Shown here: positions 1 to 12,600 of the stretch, piece after piece | How the letters are laid out: the number at the start of each line of letters is the position of its first letter | Position numbering within the stretch: position 1 is the stretch's first letter | From: Halichoerus grypus | Lineage: Eukaryota; Chordata; Mammalia; Carnivora; Phocidae | Direction: 5' to 3' | Assembly: GCF_964656455.1 (NCBI RefSeq) | Contig: NC_135726.1 | Location: 24,191,168-24,255,167 of the forward strand | DNA: 64,000 bases | Position numbers and translations under genes: made by a program | Notes under the pieces: model-generated | Seen by the model: the letters and a program-made list of their open reading frames with translations, nothing else | What the model was told of the DNA's origin: nothing | Database searches by the model: none

Positions 1-129
1 CAGGCCATTTAAATGTCTGATAGGTGTATATTTCATTCTCTAAGGATTTTTTTTTTTTTTCTATAGAGCATTTCATGGATATAATGTTCTGGAAAAAAAA
101 AAACAACTTTGGCACATGATCATCTAGAG

Positions 130-345
130 CAGGATTCAGCAAACTATAGCTTGTGGACCAAATCCAGCATGCTGCCTGTTTGCATAAATATAGAATATAG
201 ATAGTCATTCTCAATTGTTTTCATTGTCTATGGTTGCATTGGGACTACAGCAGTGGAACTAAGAAGTTTCAGCAGAGACCTTAGGGTCTGCAAAGCCTGA
301 AACATTTGTTATCTGGCCCTTTAATGAAAAAGGTTGCCAAGCTCA
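130..345. mobile_element. Old hAT-type non-autonomous DNA transposon
   Basis: It opens with cag..cagcaaactatagc, then TTGTGGACCAAATCCAGCATGC split by divergence, a middle with ATTGTCTATGGTTGCA, and closes with TCTGGCCCTTTAATGAAAAAGG and ttgccaag. This matches a common mammalian hAT/Charlie-like consensus remembered from other genomes. The exact subfamily is uncertain. Confidence 0.65.
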
Positions 346-1200
346 ATTCAGAAGATAAAATTGCCAGAACTCGTTGGTCAATTAGAAGCAATGAATGACA
401 TAAAGGGATTGAACAGACTTCAAAAACTCAAATCCTTACCAGAGTGAGACAGGAAACATCAGTGAGTGAGGTGGAGGAGGTATGAAATAATAAACAACAG
501 TAGAGACTAGCAAAAGAAAAAGTAGACACATCTTAAAGCGGGCAGCACTTGTCAGCCAAAGCCATAGAGAAATCTGGGCCCAATGTTGCCAAATCTACTA
601 ATTTTTCCACAAAAAAATGACAATTTTCATATTTATGTAAACTGCTCTGATTATATTCTTCTTAAGTTTGTGGCTAAAGAAAACACAAGTGTATATGGAG
701 TACAGCCAATCGATGGCCAATTTGAAATCTCTGGTCTAAAGAGAATTCCAGGTTATTGGCTTGTTTAATTAAGTGGTGCTGATGCTTTCATTAAATGTAA
801 TTATGTTTGAAAACTGTTCAGTAAATTCTAATTATTTGCCATGGATTCTCCAAATGTGTAAATACCACTATTACTACTTCTACTACTACCAACAACATTA
901 AGAACAAGTATGATTTGAGCGTATTTTCTACTTTCTTGAGGGGTGAGAAGGGAGGTCACAGGAATGGATGCTTTGCTGAGCTTGTAATATGCTGATATTC
1001 TACAGTTGTGGGAGGAACAGTGTTTTACTAGCCATAAATCAGAAAGAAAAAAAAAATGCCTAGAATGGAGGGCAGGGAAAGCCAGGTTGCCTAGAAAAAA
1101 GTGTAGTGGTTAGTGAAAGACTTGGGCTGGAAAATCTGGCAATACTGGGAGAAAGTCAAAAGCAAAACAAGCAAGCAAGAAATCAGACAAGAATAAGACA
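346..1200. other. No gene recognised
   Basis: AT-rich unique-looking sequence. Only short frames occur, the longest 61 codons at 583-768, without start context or protein features. A small TAC-rich patch lies near 870-890. Confidence 0.6.
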
Positions 1201-1216
1201 AAGAAATGGAGAGGAT

Positions 1217-1490
1217 AAAAAAGAAAGAAGATAGTAGGAAGGGAAAAATGAAGGGGGGAAATCAGAGGGGGAGACAAACCATGAGAGACTATGGACTCTG
1301 AGAAACAAACTGAGGGTTCTAGAGGGGAGGGGGGTGGGGGGATGGGTTAGCCTGGTGATGGGCATTAAAGAGGGCACATACTGCATGGAGCATTGGGTGT
1401 TATATGCAAACAATGAATCATGGAACACTACATCAGAAACTAATGATGTAATGTATGGTGATTAACATAACATAATAAAATTAAATTAAA
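1217..1490 (+). mobile_element. 5'-truncated L1 3' end (second-unit type)
   Basis: The sequence gatagtaggaagggaaaaat onward matches the second 3' UTR unit of the full-length L1 (48897-49119). It extends further at its 3' end with an AATGATGTAATGTATGGTG segment and an A-rich tail. Near-identical flanks aaagaaatggagagga (about 1201-1216) and aaagaaatgggagga (about 1491-1505) fit a target-site duplication. No ORF2 sequence is present. The opposite strand shows an open frame similar to that of the L1 tail, which only reflects shared ancestry. Confidence 0.85.
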
Positions 1491-1507
1491 AAAAAGAAAT
1501 GGGAGGA

Positions 1508-3359
1508 CATGATAAATTTGAAACCATGATATTAAACAAAGCTAAGGGCTGGCGGGAATATTGCCAGGCTTCCTTCAAAAAGAAAAGATTTTTTTCAGTG
1601 AATACATGACAACCAAGACTTTAAAATGTCCAACTGGCAGTGCAAATAAATAAGAACAAGGGGGTCTGTCCTTGCTAACCTATGTTACTTTATTGGTAAA
1701 ATATTTTTATTAGAATTAAAATGAAGCTAGTATCAGGAAGGAAAGAGGCTTTCCAAATGAAGAATCTGCTCCATAATAATGAGTTCAAGTATTTGAACAC
1801 AATTAAAACTTTCTGGATTTTTTAAAGGATTCACACACACACACGCACACACACACCATATACATACATATACATATGTTTATATATCCATGTATATCTA
1901 TATTACTTTCTTTGAGAGAGAGAGAGATTGAGGGAGAAGGAGAAGTGTATACAAGAAGTATATAGGCAAAGAAGAACATTCTGGTTGAAATGAAACCTTC
2001 TCCATGAACATTTATTGAGTCCAGCTCTACCCATTAAGAAGTAGAGGATTTAGTGTACATTACAAATGGGTTTAAAAATGAAAATGAAATAATCTTGGCC
2101 AACCACATTTTTTTAATCAAATTTTTAAAATGTTCAGGGTAATTGCCGAAATCCAAGTGCAACCTGCCAGATGAGACCGAGGTGGGATAGCAGTACTAAA
2201 CATTTCAGCTGTCACCTTGGGGTTGATGAATGGTATGAATTCCTCAAAATAATGTTGCTGGCGACATGTCCCTGTGCTCATAATTGGACTTTCATCTAGA
2301 AAGATGGCTAATATTTTTGCAGTTGGTTTTCTAACTGAAGTGATAGCTAGTCTGATCCCAAATTGAACTTAGGCAGGTTACTCCTACCAGACAGCAGGCA
2401 TGGTTTTACTCTTGGATCTGATTTCCATGAACACTAATGATACATCTGTTTTCTCCTTAATTCACTTGAATAGAACCCAAATTTGTATAAATCCACAAAC
2501 GCAATGAAAATGCTTAAAATGTAAATTATTTTAATAAAGTTTGAATGTAATTTTCACAGCTAAGATGGATTTAAATAAACATGTTATTGACAAACTTTGC
2601 CTAGCACAATTTTATTGCATTTTAATTTGGGATACCTCAAAATCTGGAATGACAATTACTTCAGTTCTTGCATATCAAGGTTGAACATGACATTGTATCA
2701 AGACTATTACCTTCAAAAATTGGGTTTTAAAATCTTTTGAAAACAAAGGTCTTCACCATGTATTGTAAAATTTTATCAAGTAACAAGTTTCAAAAATTCT
2801 TTTCCATTAATGCATTTCCCCTCCCCGGTGTGGCATCCTTCTGGAGAAGAAAATCCTATCATCACCACTAAATCCTTCTTAAAGTTCACATTGATCATAG
2901 CCTTAGAACAAGATTATAAAAAATAGTCCTACACTGAGATAATGTGTAAGAGATTTTGGAAAAACTCAACACTCCATTTTAGATTACATCTAACAGGTTT
3001 TCAGGCTTGTGTTCCATTCCATTGATAAAGATGGATTATCAGTGTTCGTCTCTTAATTAAGGACAGACAATACCTATTGCTTCTTATAGTTGTCACACAA
3101 ATACCATAACCTTTCCGTTCTGTGTTAAAAATCCTCTCTTTGATCTATTTGTCTTTTAAGTGAATAATACAACTACTGTGCCTTTAAAGAATCAGGTATT
3201 GATTTAGGAAGGAGCAATCTACCTTGGAGTAAGATTGTGCTTTTTATCATGATTGGATTTAAAACTTTGCTACTTTTGCTACTAGTTCAAAAGTAACAAA
3301 AGAGAATAGTTCAATTTTAAGTCAGCTTTTGATGGTAATAATGGATATATAATTTTGTT
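1508..3359. other. No gene recognised
   Basis: Apart from the microsatellite at 1832-1927 I see no gene, RNA or assignable repeat. Sequence is about 60-65% A+T by eye. Confidence 0.55.
1832..1927 (+). repeat. Compound microsatellite (CA)n-(CATA)n-(GA)n
   Basis: A CA run with one CG interruption, a tatata/catata stretch, then GAGAGAGAGAGA. Confidence 0.92.
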
Positions 3360-3375
3360 TAATTAAAGTATTTTT

Positions 3376-3565
3376 TTAAGATTTTATTTATTTATTTGAT
3401 AGAGAGAGACATGGTGAAAGAGGGAACACAAGCAGGGGGAGTAGGAGAGGGAGAAGCAGGCTTCCTGGGGAGCAGGGAGTCCCACACAGGGCTCGATCCC
3501 AGAACCCTGGGATCATGACCTGAGCAGAAGGCAGACGCTTAATGACTGAGCCACCCAGGTGCCCC
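3376..3565 (-). mobile_element. Can-SINE, minus strand
   Basis: A reverse-oriented tRNA-derived SINE: TTTTTTAAGATTTTATTTATT at the left (reverse of the A tail and AATAAAATCTT) and GCCACCCAGGTGCCCC at the right (reverse of the head). It is flanked by taattaaagtattttt at 3360-3375 and 3566-3581, a perfect target-site duplication. Confidence 0.96.
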
Positions 3566-3581
3566 TAATTAAAGTATTTTT

Positions 3582-4770
3582 AATTCGGGAAAACAAGAAG
3601 CCAATTAGGAAGACATTTCATGCTTTACTCCAAAATTACATAAGTAGTTCTGGATCAGAAGTGTTAATGATGGCAAATCTTCAAAGATACTTTTGTTGTT
3701 GTTGTTGCAATATGTTGGTATCCGTGAGCCAAAAATCAAAGTAATATTTACTCTTTGATAAAACAATATTTGTTCTTAGATCAAAGAATAATTTACACAT
3801 GGAATAACCATCTAGCACCACTATGATCTAGCACTGAAATATAAGAAACAATGTTTTAATCCACAGTACAGACAGCATTTGATAACTCTAGAATCATAAA
3901 ATGAAAGCAATTAATAGAGTCATCTACTATAACCCTGTCTTTTTACAGGTTAGCAAAAGAGAGAGAGAGAGACCCAAGAATAAATGAATTGTTCAAAGAT
4001 CATGTTAACTGGAGGTGAAAATCCAGATGTTGGGAAATGGTTTTTGTTAGAAGCAGAGTCAGTGTAAGGGAAAAACTGGGGAGGGGGAGCCTGGATGCAC
4101 CCTGAGACCTCCCCGCTGGTTAAACTCCTGTAAAGAGGGAAGCGAAGAACGCCCAGAAACACTATTAGACTGCAGTACTGTCGTAAGAAAATTTTGCCAG
4201 AACAAGGGAGTCCTAGAGCCAAGGCATGAATCTTCCTATCAGAGGACCCTGTGTCTCCCAGCAACCAGCCTGCTTTGAGTGTCTGGGGTCTCAGGTCTCA
4301 GGCTTGGGGCAGCCAGTGGGAAGCCCGGTCCCACATGCAAAAGCTGTGAAGGAACTTGAGAATGCTGGCCTCTGGAGTTCTGAGCCGGGCACCTTCATGG
4401 TCACCACAATTTCCTCACCCGCCCAATGCCACTGTGCTCATACATCTAAAGATTGTTCTCTAACATTCTCCACCTGCGCGGGCAATGTTTCCTGCCTTCT
4501 AGAGAGAGATTTTATTTTACGGTGGGTGATGATTCACTGCTGCGGAAGAACAAGGGCCACATGGCTAGGAGGTCTTTCCAGGAGGAAGCGAAAGGAGCAG
4601 TAGATTTAGGTGATGGTGATGGTGCTAATAAACAGGAACTGTGATCATTAGGAAGTGTTTTCTGTTCACTAGTTATTCTGACAGCCATTTCACATGAATT
4701 AACTATAAAGCTCCCACTACTTAATAATAATTCCACAGCAGGTTGTTTTTTTTCTCCATTTTAAAAAGAG
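3582..4770. other. No gene recognised
   Basis: A possible MIR trace lies near 3930-4040. Open frames on both strands at 3950-4603 overlap in several frames and look fortuitous. This stretch is somewhat more G+C-rich than its surroundings. Confidence 0.5.
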
Positions 4771-4776
4771 AGTACA

Positions 4777-4943
4777 GGGATCCCCGGGTAGCTCAGTCAG
4801 CTAAGTTTCTGCCTACTGCTCAGCTCATGATTTTGGGGCTCCTGGGATCGAGTCCCACCTGGAGCTCCCTGCTCAGCGGGGAGTCTGCTGCGCCCTTTCC
4901 CTCTGCCCCTTCCCCTCCTCATGTTCTCAAATAAATAAATAAA
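4777..4943 (+). mobile_element. Can-SINE, plus strand, diverged
   Basis: Head gggatccccgggtagctcag, CT-rich middle and a short (AAAT)n tail. A short flank, agtaca, occurs at 4771-4776 and again after the tail at about 4944. It is more diverged than its neighbours and lacks AATCTT. Confidence 0.85.
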
Positions 4944-5059
4944 TAGTACAAACCCAGACTCTGTGTGTAAGGTCGCTCAGTCAGCTAGTGTCAAGTCATT
5001 CACCTTCTCTAAATCTGATTTCCTCATCTGCAAAATAAGACAACAAAACTACTCTCAAG

Positions 5060-5247
5060 GGGCGCCCGGGTGGCTCAGTCAGTTAAGCCTCTGCCTTCGG
5101 CTCAGGTCATGGTCCCAGGGTTCTGGGATCGAGTCCAGAATCGGGCTCCCTGCTTGGTGGGGAGTCTGCTTCTCCCTCTCCCTCTGCCACTCCCCCTGTT
5201 TGTGCTCTCTCTCAAACAAATAAATAAAATCTTTAAAAAAAAAAAAC
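5060..5247 (+). mobile_element. Can-SINE, plus strand
   Basis: Head ggcgcccgggtggctcag, CT-rich middle, then AAATAAATAAAATCTTT and a 12-A run. Short direct flanks ctctcaag lie at 5052-5059 and 5251-5258. Confidence 0.93.
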
Positions 5248-5494
5248 CTGCTCTCAAGCAGGTGTTACAAGGATTCAGTGGTCCGGCAACTTGGACTAAA
5301 AACCTGCTATATCTATCAGCGGCTTTTACACACCTCTCACTCCCTATCTTCTGTTAGATTACCATGGTGCAGCCCCTTTCCCTCACTCAGCATTTTCTGA
5401 GCACTAGCCTTGCAGACGCCCCTGTGAGACTGTCAGCTATTTGTATATGAGTCTACCGTTTTCTTTGACTAGAGAGCAACACCACAGCCCAGCA

Positions 5495-5700
5495 GTGAAG
5501 ACAATATGGAGTTGTGGAGTCAGAAAGTCAACTTTACACAATTTCCTTCTTTTTAACCTCTAATTAATCTTCCTCAAATTGACAGAAGCTAGCTGTGAAT
5601 TTTTCTACTTAATTTTTCTAAGCTTCAGTTTCCTCGTTTCAGATAAAGAAGGCCAATAATCCTAATTTTGTAATGTTCTCAGGATTAAATAGTCAATTTA
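5495..5700 (-). repeat. Probable MIR remnant
   Basis: GGAGTCAGAAAGTC, CAGTTTCCTCGTTTCAGAT and CTCAGGATTAAATAG follow the order of a MIR core and 3' region. Diverged. Confidence 0.5.
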
Positions 5701-5896
5701 TGCAAAATGTCTGAATGGTAGGAAAGCAGGAGCTATTACTATTTTATTATTATTATATTTTTTAAAATAGAGTACGAAGTGGTAATTCTCTGGTTCAGTC
5801 TACAACTAACCTTGAATTCTAGCCTTTCCCTTCTTCATCTCTCTGGTCGTTATAAACATGAGCATGCTAGTCAAGAAGGTCACTAGAAAAAAAAAT

Positions 5897-6110
5897 GGGG
5901 CACCTGGGTGGCTCAGTCAGTTGAGCGTCTGACTCTTGATTTCAGCTTGGCTCATGATCTCAGGGTTGTGGGATCGAGCCCCACATCAGGCTCTGCATTT
6001 AGCTCAGAGTCTGCTCGAGATTCTCTCTCCCTCTCCTTCTGCCTCCCCACCCCACTCATGACCCCCTCTCTCTAAAATAAATAAATAAAATCTTTAAAAA
6101 AAAAAAAAAA
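5897..6110 (+). mobile_element. Can-SINE, plus strand, older type
   Basis: Head ggggcacctgggtggctcag with the older wording GACTCTTGATTTCAGC and GATCTCAGGGTTGTGGGATC, and tail AAATAAATAAATAAAATCTTT plus A15. No clear target-site duplication was found. Third of three plus-strand SINEs between 4.8 and 6.1 kb. Confidence 0.93.
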
Positions 6111-6944
6111 GCAAAGAAAAGAAAGTCATATAGAGGCAGGAGTGACTCACAAGCTAATTCACCAAAACAACAAGAAACTATCCTCAAAACTTGTCATATT
6201 CATGGCAGGGCTAATGTAATGTTTCATAATTTTAAAGGCTCAGACTCTTAATGTGGAAAAAACCAAAGTACTTCCTGGAAATAAATTTTAATAAAAACAC
6301 CCAAGATTTATACATTAAACGAAGGCATGGTTGAAGGAAAACAAGAGTCCAGCAACATAAAATTCATAAATTCAACCCATAATATGGTTGATTTCTGCAA
6401 ATTTCTCCTATTGTGGCATATGGAGAGCAGTATCAATTTAATCAAAATGTGGAAAATTGGCTGCTTTGGAGATTTTCTGTGTGTGTGTGAGAGAGACAGA
6501 GACAGAAGAGAGAGAGTGAGAAAGAGAAAATTCAAATAGGTTTATATTTTTAAACTTTTTGAGAAGCTACCTTATTTGCTTTTACATAAAGGCATCAAAT
6601 TTTGAATAGCTAAATAGAAATATAAGGGAACCAAGGCCCAAGTAGAAAATGCAAAACCATAAACCCATTTGCTTTCCTTCCTATACCTAATTTCAACACC
6701 ATATAATGAAAATAAATATTGAAATGAGATTTGATGCCTCAAAGTGCTCCAGCTTTTGAGGGAGCCTTCCATTGCGTCAGGTATGAATTCATACAGTTTA
6801 TGTTCCCTAATGAATGTGGCTCTTACTCCACCCCAATCATCATATATACTCTCTGTATACCTTGATTATTTTTATTATAGCACTAATCATAAACTCTACT
6901 CGTTTTATTTTTAATTTTTCTTATATGTTCTTTACTACATTGTA

Positions 6945-7035
6945 AGCTCCAGAGGCCAACCATCTCTTCTTTACTCTTAAATGTCTACAGCCTAGCAGAG
7001 TCTCCACACCTAGGAGATAGTCAAATGCTTTCTGA
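6945..7035 (+). repeat. L2-like LINE 3' remnant
   Basis: TACATTGTAAGCTCCAGAGG, then CTACAGCCTAGCAGAGTC and CACCTAGGAGATAGTCAAATG follow the order of the L2 3' end, with no open frame. Confidence 0.5.
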
Positions 7036-7044
7036 GAAGGAAGG

Positions 7045-7165
7045 GAGAACTGAAGATGATAAGCAAGAGATGGAAGGAAGGAAAAGAAAGGTACGGAAGA
7101 GAGGGGAAAGCAAAGAGAAGGCCTAAGAAAAAGGAAAGAACAGAGAAAAGGAAAAGGCAAATAAC
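7045..7165 (+). repeat. Purine-rich GA tract
   Basis: About 120 bp almost free of pyrimidines (GGAAGGAAAAGAAAGG-type units). Low-complexity open frames on both strands here have no protein character. Confidence 0.8.
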
Positions 7166-7169
7166 TCAA

Positions 7170-9095
7170 GCCTCCTCCCAGGTGTTGAGAGGCTTAACTA
7201 TTTCCTCAGGGGTCCCCATCACCACTTGCTTTATCATGTTCTAACAATCCTAGCTTGCTTTCTTCATTCCACCATCCTATCTCAATGGCCTGTCAAGTCT
7301 CACTGTGGAAACCATCATTTCCTCCATGTCTTATTAATTCCAGGCTGTTGTGGCAGCAGGATTTACCAAAGGTTTGCCGTGGCAGAGGGAAACTCTTTAA
7401 GGCAGACAAACCCATACATTGAATATAAGATTTCCCTGTTCCTACAAACCGATGGACGGTTCCCATACAGAATTTCTCCCTGGGAAGCATAATTGTTTTC
7501 TACTTCGTCCATCTCCTCACGTCTCTTTACTCTCCTTGTTCCCAGAAAATGCCACCTCATCCCCAGTCTAGTTTGTCATGCACATTTAGATCTCCTTCCT
7601 CCCATTCCTGCTTCTATATTCATTTTTCTTCCTGCTGCAAAGGTATTGCTTACTTACTCGTAATTTATTTATACCTTGCCTCATTCTGCAAAGGATTTGT
7701 TGTACTACAGGGTCACTTGCAGTAAAAAAATAAAAAATAAAATGTAAGTACGATATGAAAAAAGGATTATGATTAATCCGGTTCTGTTCAGCTGGAGTCA
7801 AAAATGGGAACACGGCAAATTAGTTAAAATAAGAGATTAGGGCCAGGGAAGGTATATGTTAGAATGTGAACTCTAGACCTGGGCTGAATGATGAATAAAA
7901 CACCAAAAAACGTACTTACAGTAGATCTTCGGACTCTTGACTAACATGAAGAGTTGGCTCTGAGCTTCCAGGCAGCCAAAATTTAAAGGGAAACATGGCC
8001 TGTTTTATAATGTTTTTATTTTCCACATGCAGTAAACATATCAGCTCCTTGGGGAGAAGCAAAGCTTTTCCTAATGCTTAACTCTAAAATAACATTTCAT
8101 GTACACAGATAATGAGACATAATAAATGGAGGGCAGAGAAATTAGCTCGGAGGCAAGATTCCAGGCCTGAACCAATAAACTTGTCTCTGAATGAGCGGGT
8201 GAAGAGCTAATGGAAAGGATAAAGGGCTGGTGGATAGAGATGGGAGAATGGGCAGGAAATGGGTGTCTGGTGGACAGAGGTACTTAGAGAAGAAGGAGTT
8301 TGAGTGAGAAGCATCTTGTTCCTTTTGGATCCCTGCAGGCCCCCACCTTCCCCAAGCTTTTGCCTCCTGGCTAGATTCCCTGGTATTTAAATCTTGAGAT
8401 GGTAGGAATGCAGCCTCCTCACTGAGCCACCATCACTTATGTTGGAACCAGGGGCAGGCAGAGCTCTGGGCTAGAACTTTAATATGCCACTCACTGAAAT
8501 AGCTATTTCCCTTAATGATCTCCATCCAAAGAATAGCCCAGTGAAGGTGACACTGGGTATTAACCTATTCTGAATGTGGGAGGCCCCCACAAATGATGCC
8601 TGAATTGTTCTTCAAGAACAATTTGGGTGTGAATAGAAACTGCAAAATAGGCTCTGTCACCCACGAATAAAAGATCCCTATCATATATGCAGAAGTTATT
8701 CTTCAAGATTCCCTAGTTAAGTAAGCAGGCGTATAACCATAAGTAGATATATATGAGGATGATTTTTCAAACCAGTAAAACAAAAGTAACAGGCTTTACC
8801 ACTGATTGTGTTTATTAAATTGCTCAGCATGACATTGTTAATAGTCTCAAAAAAACAATTTGGGTGTACAAAGTGACCCAGAATAGAGCCTATTATGATG
8901 CCTAAACTGTTTTAAATATCCACTGAGTGTTTTTTGAGTTGCCCTTCAAGGAAGGAGATTTTAAAGGCATAGGACGTAGCTTTTCTCCTGCCTCCATGGC
9001 TGGCTAATGTCAGACTAATCATTGAGACATTCATGGCTTTCCAATGAATATAGGTCAGGAAGACACAGCTCAGTCTTAGGTCTATATCCCTGAGG
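7170..9095. other. No gene recognised
   Basis: Unique-looking non-coding sequence. The overlapping short frames at 7226-7560 on both strands show no domain. Nothing assignable was found to 9.1 kb. Confidence 0.5.
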
Positions 9096-9099
9096 GGAG

Positions 9100-9250
9100 A
9101 AATATGTGTGTAGTATGTGTGTACATGCATGGTATATGTGTGATATAGATATGGATATAGATATGTGCATATATTATGATATATGGACACATCTGTATTA
9201 GTATATCTACACATTTTTTTAGATACGTGTGTGTGTGTGTGTGTGTGTGT
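9100..9250 (+). repeat. TATAGATA-rich stretch and (GT)n microsatellite
   Basis: ATATGTG/GATATAG words from 9100, ending in a pure GT run at 9227-9250. Confidence 0.9.
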
Positions 9251-10080
9251 TATTTGCACCAAAACCACCCTCACCTGATTCTGCAATCATTATTAATTCA
9301 GAAAAGGGATAAAAACGATGACTACACTTGGAAAAATCTTTGTTAGGGAATATTCCTAATGAATTAGACTCAACCCATTGACTTGAATGTCAGAGACAGC
9401 TTTAAATAACAAGTCAGGAAGTAGGAAATTCATAGAAAGGGAGAGTGTAGGATAAGGGGGAAGAGATGAGAATGTTTAGGGCATGGCAGAAATCTTGCAA
9501 AGGAAAAGCTGTTTGGAAGTCCAATGTCCTGTGTGAACTCATGCTGAAAGACAGGGAGACTCACTGTTGGAAGCCCATACCTTTGGGGAAGCTCGAAATG
9601 GGCTGCATGTCAGGGAGAAGGAAAGAGTCAAGGTCAAGGAGGGATGAGGATTTAATATGCACCCAGGATATAGCCAGATGTTTGCTAGGCATTTAAAATA
9701 TATTACCTCCTGTAAGATATATGATAAACTTCCATTCTGAAATCCCAAATCCTTAATAACACATTTTTGTCACTTGTTCATGCAAAATCGGACCTGACCT
9801 ACACTCATTGTGTGGCAGGACATGACCTGAAAGGATGTAAGTCAATTGTAGTATTTTAGAAATCTGTCTTAATATTCAAAAAATTATTGAATTATTAATA
9901 TGTCAGTGCTATATAATATTGAATATATGCTCAATATTATCTTTCTAAAATCTGGAAAAAAATTTCTGAATTTCAAAATGTCTGACACCAAGAGTTTAGA
10001 CTGGAGATTGTGGTCCTTTTTTACTCATGTAAAGACCTCAATATGTGATATCTATTTTTTATGCCTTTTAAAGTATTTGT
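9251..10080. other. No gene recognised
   Basis: AT-rich, no confident repeat, frames up to 76 codons without features. Confidence 0.5.
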
Positions 10081-10089
10081 TCATTTAGC

Positions 10090-10245
10090 CCTCATTACAC
10101 CTCTCTGAAGTAGATGTGATGATCCTTATACATACATAAAGATATATAAAGCTTATTGAGGATTATTTACTTGCTCAAGTTTACACAGTTCACAAATATC
10201 AAGAATGTCATTCTGACTTTAAATGTCCTTCTAAACCCTATGATT
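10090..10245 (+). repeat. Probable MIR remnant
   Basis: CCCTCATTACACCTCTCTGA, ATGATCCTTATAC, TTACTTGCTCAAGTTTACACAG and a TTCTGACT word follow the MIR order of allele-wide 'small remnants' with a tissue-independent consensus. Diverged and interrupted. Confidence 0.4.
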
Positions 10246-10392
10246 CCTATCAGAAAAGTGTCTATATGAACATAAGTACAGGAGAAAAAAAATCAAGAAT
10301 AACATAAAAAATAGTTTATTTCTGTAATATCAGCACTCAAGAACAATGATCCAATGAGCTCCAATCTGTTTTGTTTTTTAAAGAAACAGACA

Positions 10393-10600
10393 GAGTCACC
10401 TGGGTGGCTCAGTCATTAAGCATCTGTCTTCGGCTCAGGTCATGATCCCAGGGTCCTGGGATTGAGCCCTGCATCGGGCTCCCTGCTCTGCGGGAAGCCT
10501 GCTCTCCCTCTCCCACTCCCCCTGCTTGTGTTCTCTCTCTCACTGTGTCTCCATCAAATAAATAAAATCTTTTTAAAAAAATAAATAAAAATAAAAAAAT
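10393..10600 (+). mobile_element. Can-SINE, plus strand
   Basis: Head tcacctgggtggctcag, CT-rich middle, tail with AATAAATAAAATCTTTTT and an A-rich, AAAT-interrupted end. Flanked by aaagaaacagaca at 10380-10392 and 10601-10613. Confidence 0.95.
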
Positions 10601-10613
10601 AAAGAAACAGACA

Positions 10614-11149
10614 AAAAGTAATTAATAATATTAGAAAAAGAAATACTTTTCAAGATCTGGTAAATCATTATTCCAGGAATGCTAGAAGTTCATATTTGAG
10701 GTTCCTGAATCAGTTTTGCAAAGATCGTAACCTCTCTTTGCTCTGTGGTCCAGCAGTTTTCAAACCTTAATGGGAACAAAACCAATGATGAAAGAAACTA
10801 ACGTGTTCCTACCTTCCTAAATATTTGGACAAATGTAAATTTATCAGCACCCTGGCTAACACTCCTCACTCACATAGAAGGTACTTGATAAATATATATA
10901 TTGAATGCCTCAATGTTGTTTAATTAATAAGATCTCTGTCTATTTTTTTTAAAGTGTATCATTAAGCCTCAAAACTGTATTAGTGATAATAAATTGCAGA
11001 AAGACCTCACAAACTGGTTGAAAAACACCTATTACCTATTACTAGGTACCTATTACTTCTAGATCTGCTTCTCTAAGGATTAAAGCAGGACTTGCTTGGG
11101 TAGCAGCCTCAAAGTGGCATCGCATCAAAAGGTTTTGGGGATATGGAGC
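10614..11149. other. No gene recognised
   Basis: Possible diverged DNA-transposon words near 10750 (CCAGCAGTTTTCAAACC), too short to call. Confidence 0.45.
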
Positions 11150-11490
11150 GATAGAAGATAAACTGGGGCATATGAAAGACTTTAAGAATTTATTTGAGCA
11201 AAAATCCATTGGAACGGGGCAGCACCGAACCACAAGTAGTTAGGAGCACTCCACAGACAGAGAAGCCAGGGCAAAGACTTATATAGAGAAAGTGCAGAAA
11301 CTAAAGAAAGGAAATTACTTGGTTGGCTATAGCTTAAAACCTACTTGGCTATTTGTGATTCGTTGTCCTCAGAGTTTCAAGTTTGCAATCTGGAAGCATG
11401 TATAGGTTTAGATTTTGGTTTGCTTATGTAGGCCACCAGGGCATTAGATTTGCCTCAGTCTGGCTTGTTTAATTAGCTTCAGAGGAAAAA
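11150..11490 (-). mobile_element. Possible antisense LTR fragment
   Basis: TTTAAGAATTTATTTGAGC (a reverse polyadenylation-signal context), GGGGCAGCACCGAACCAC and AAAGACTTATATAGAGAAAG are words I associate with reverse-oriented ERV LTRs. The boundaries and family are not resolved. Confidence 0.4.
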
Positions 11491-12444
11491 AAACACTCTC
11501 TATATCTATCAATGAACAACAGACACATGCGTGTGTGCATGCACAACCCCCCCCAACACACAAAGTAGAAACAGTCCATTTCTATTTTTAAATGGAAATA
11601 AAATGATACTTTTTCACAAGGAAATCAAATGCTTAACAAGTTGATATTTAGCAGAACACAAAGCTTTTGGCAGTCAGTAACTGTGCTAAATGCATGGCAT
11701 TAAATTAATTGCAAGTTATATAGCATCTTTTTAGGCTATACGTTCAAATGCTAGACTCAGAGACTTCCTCCTTCTATATTCCAGTGGTTTGGTTGGCCAT
11801 TTAGTCCAATTAAACACAGAGCATTCAGCCTAGAAAAGCACCCACATTTAGCAATCTGAAATCAAATGGTTGTGGTGATCACCCTCCCACGTACAGTGAG
11901 ATGTGACAATTTAGAAAGACAATGGGTATGTTAATCTATTCAATGGAGTTTTGAAGTTAGTAACATTCAAAAGAATAAATAAAAGCATAAAGTCTACAGC
12001 TGTTTAGACTATGAGCCAACAACGGAACCAGTTACCCATTCATTCCTTGTTAGCACAGAACAATTCCTTTGCCAGTGAGTTAGATCTTCCATTTTGTCTT
12101 ATTTACGATGACTTGCAATCTCGTCATTATTTTATCAATGGATAATATAGATCATGCTGTTAAGGTACAACTCTAAAAGTTATGTGCTATTGGAATTGTC
12201 ACTCTGCCAAGAAAAATCCGCATGAGAATTTTTAAAAGTTTAGTTAAGGTGCCTGTAGTTCCAGGGACCTCGTAGATATCAACTTAAAGTTTATTTTAAT
12301 CAAATAAATATGAATTATACAATTTCTGTCTTTTAATTTATATTGATGTTTTCTCCAATCTAGCATACTGTCATATATTTAAACGTTCAACCACTATCTG
12401 GAAAACTAGTACCAAATTTGTTGAGGGTGTTGTGTTAATCACTT
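11491..12444. other. No gene recognised
   Basis: AT-rich unique-looking sequence. A C-run lies at about 11549. No gene or clear repeat. Confidence 0.5.
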
Positions 12445-12600
12445 TTTAAGTAAGCATGTGCATTATCTCCTTTAATTCTCAGAAAAAACTAATGTTTGGG
12501 TACCACGATTATCCAATTTACAAATCAGAAGCTGAATCATGTAACAGTTAAATAACCCACCTTAGGCCACACAGTTATAAAGACTAGGGTTGCTACATTA
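12445..12600 (+). repeat. MIR remnant
   Basis: GCATTATCTCCTTTAATTCTC, ACCACGATTATCCAATTTACA, AACCCACCTTAGGCCACACAG match the typical MIR order. Confidence 0.65.

Noticed and set aside
1183..1428. Antisense frame similar to one at 48721-49095.
   Set aside because: The similarity comes from the shared L1 3' UTR sequence; no sign of selection for coding.
4226..4736. Cluster of overlapping frames considered as a small exon.
   Set aside because: Frames overlap on both strands. No convincing splice-site pair or conserved motif.
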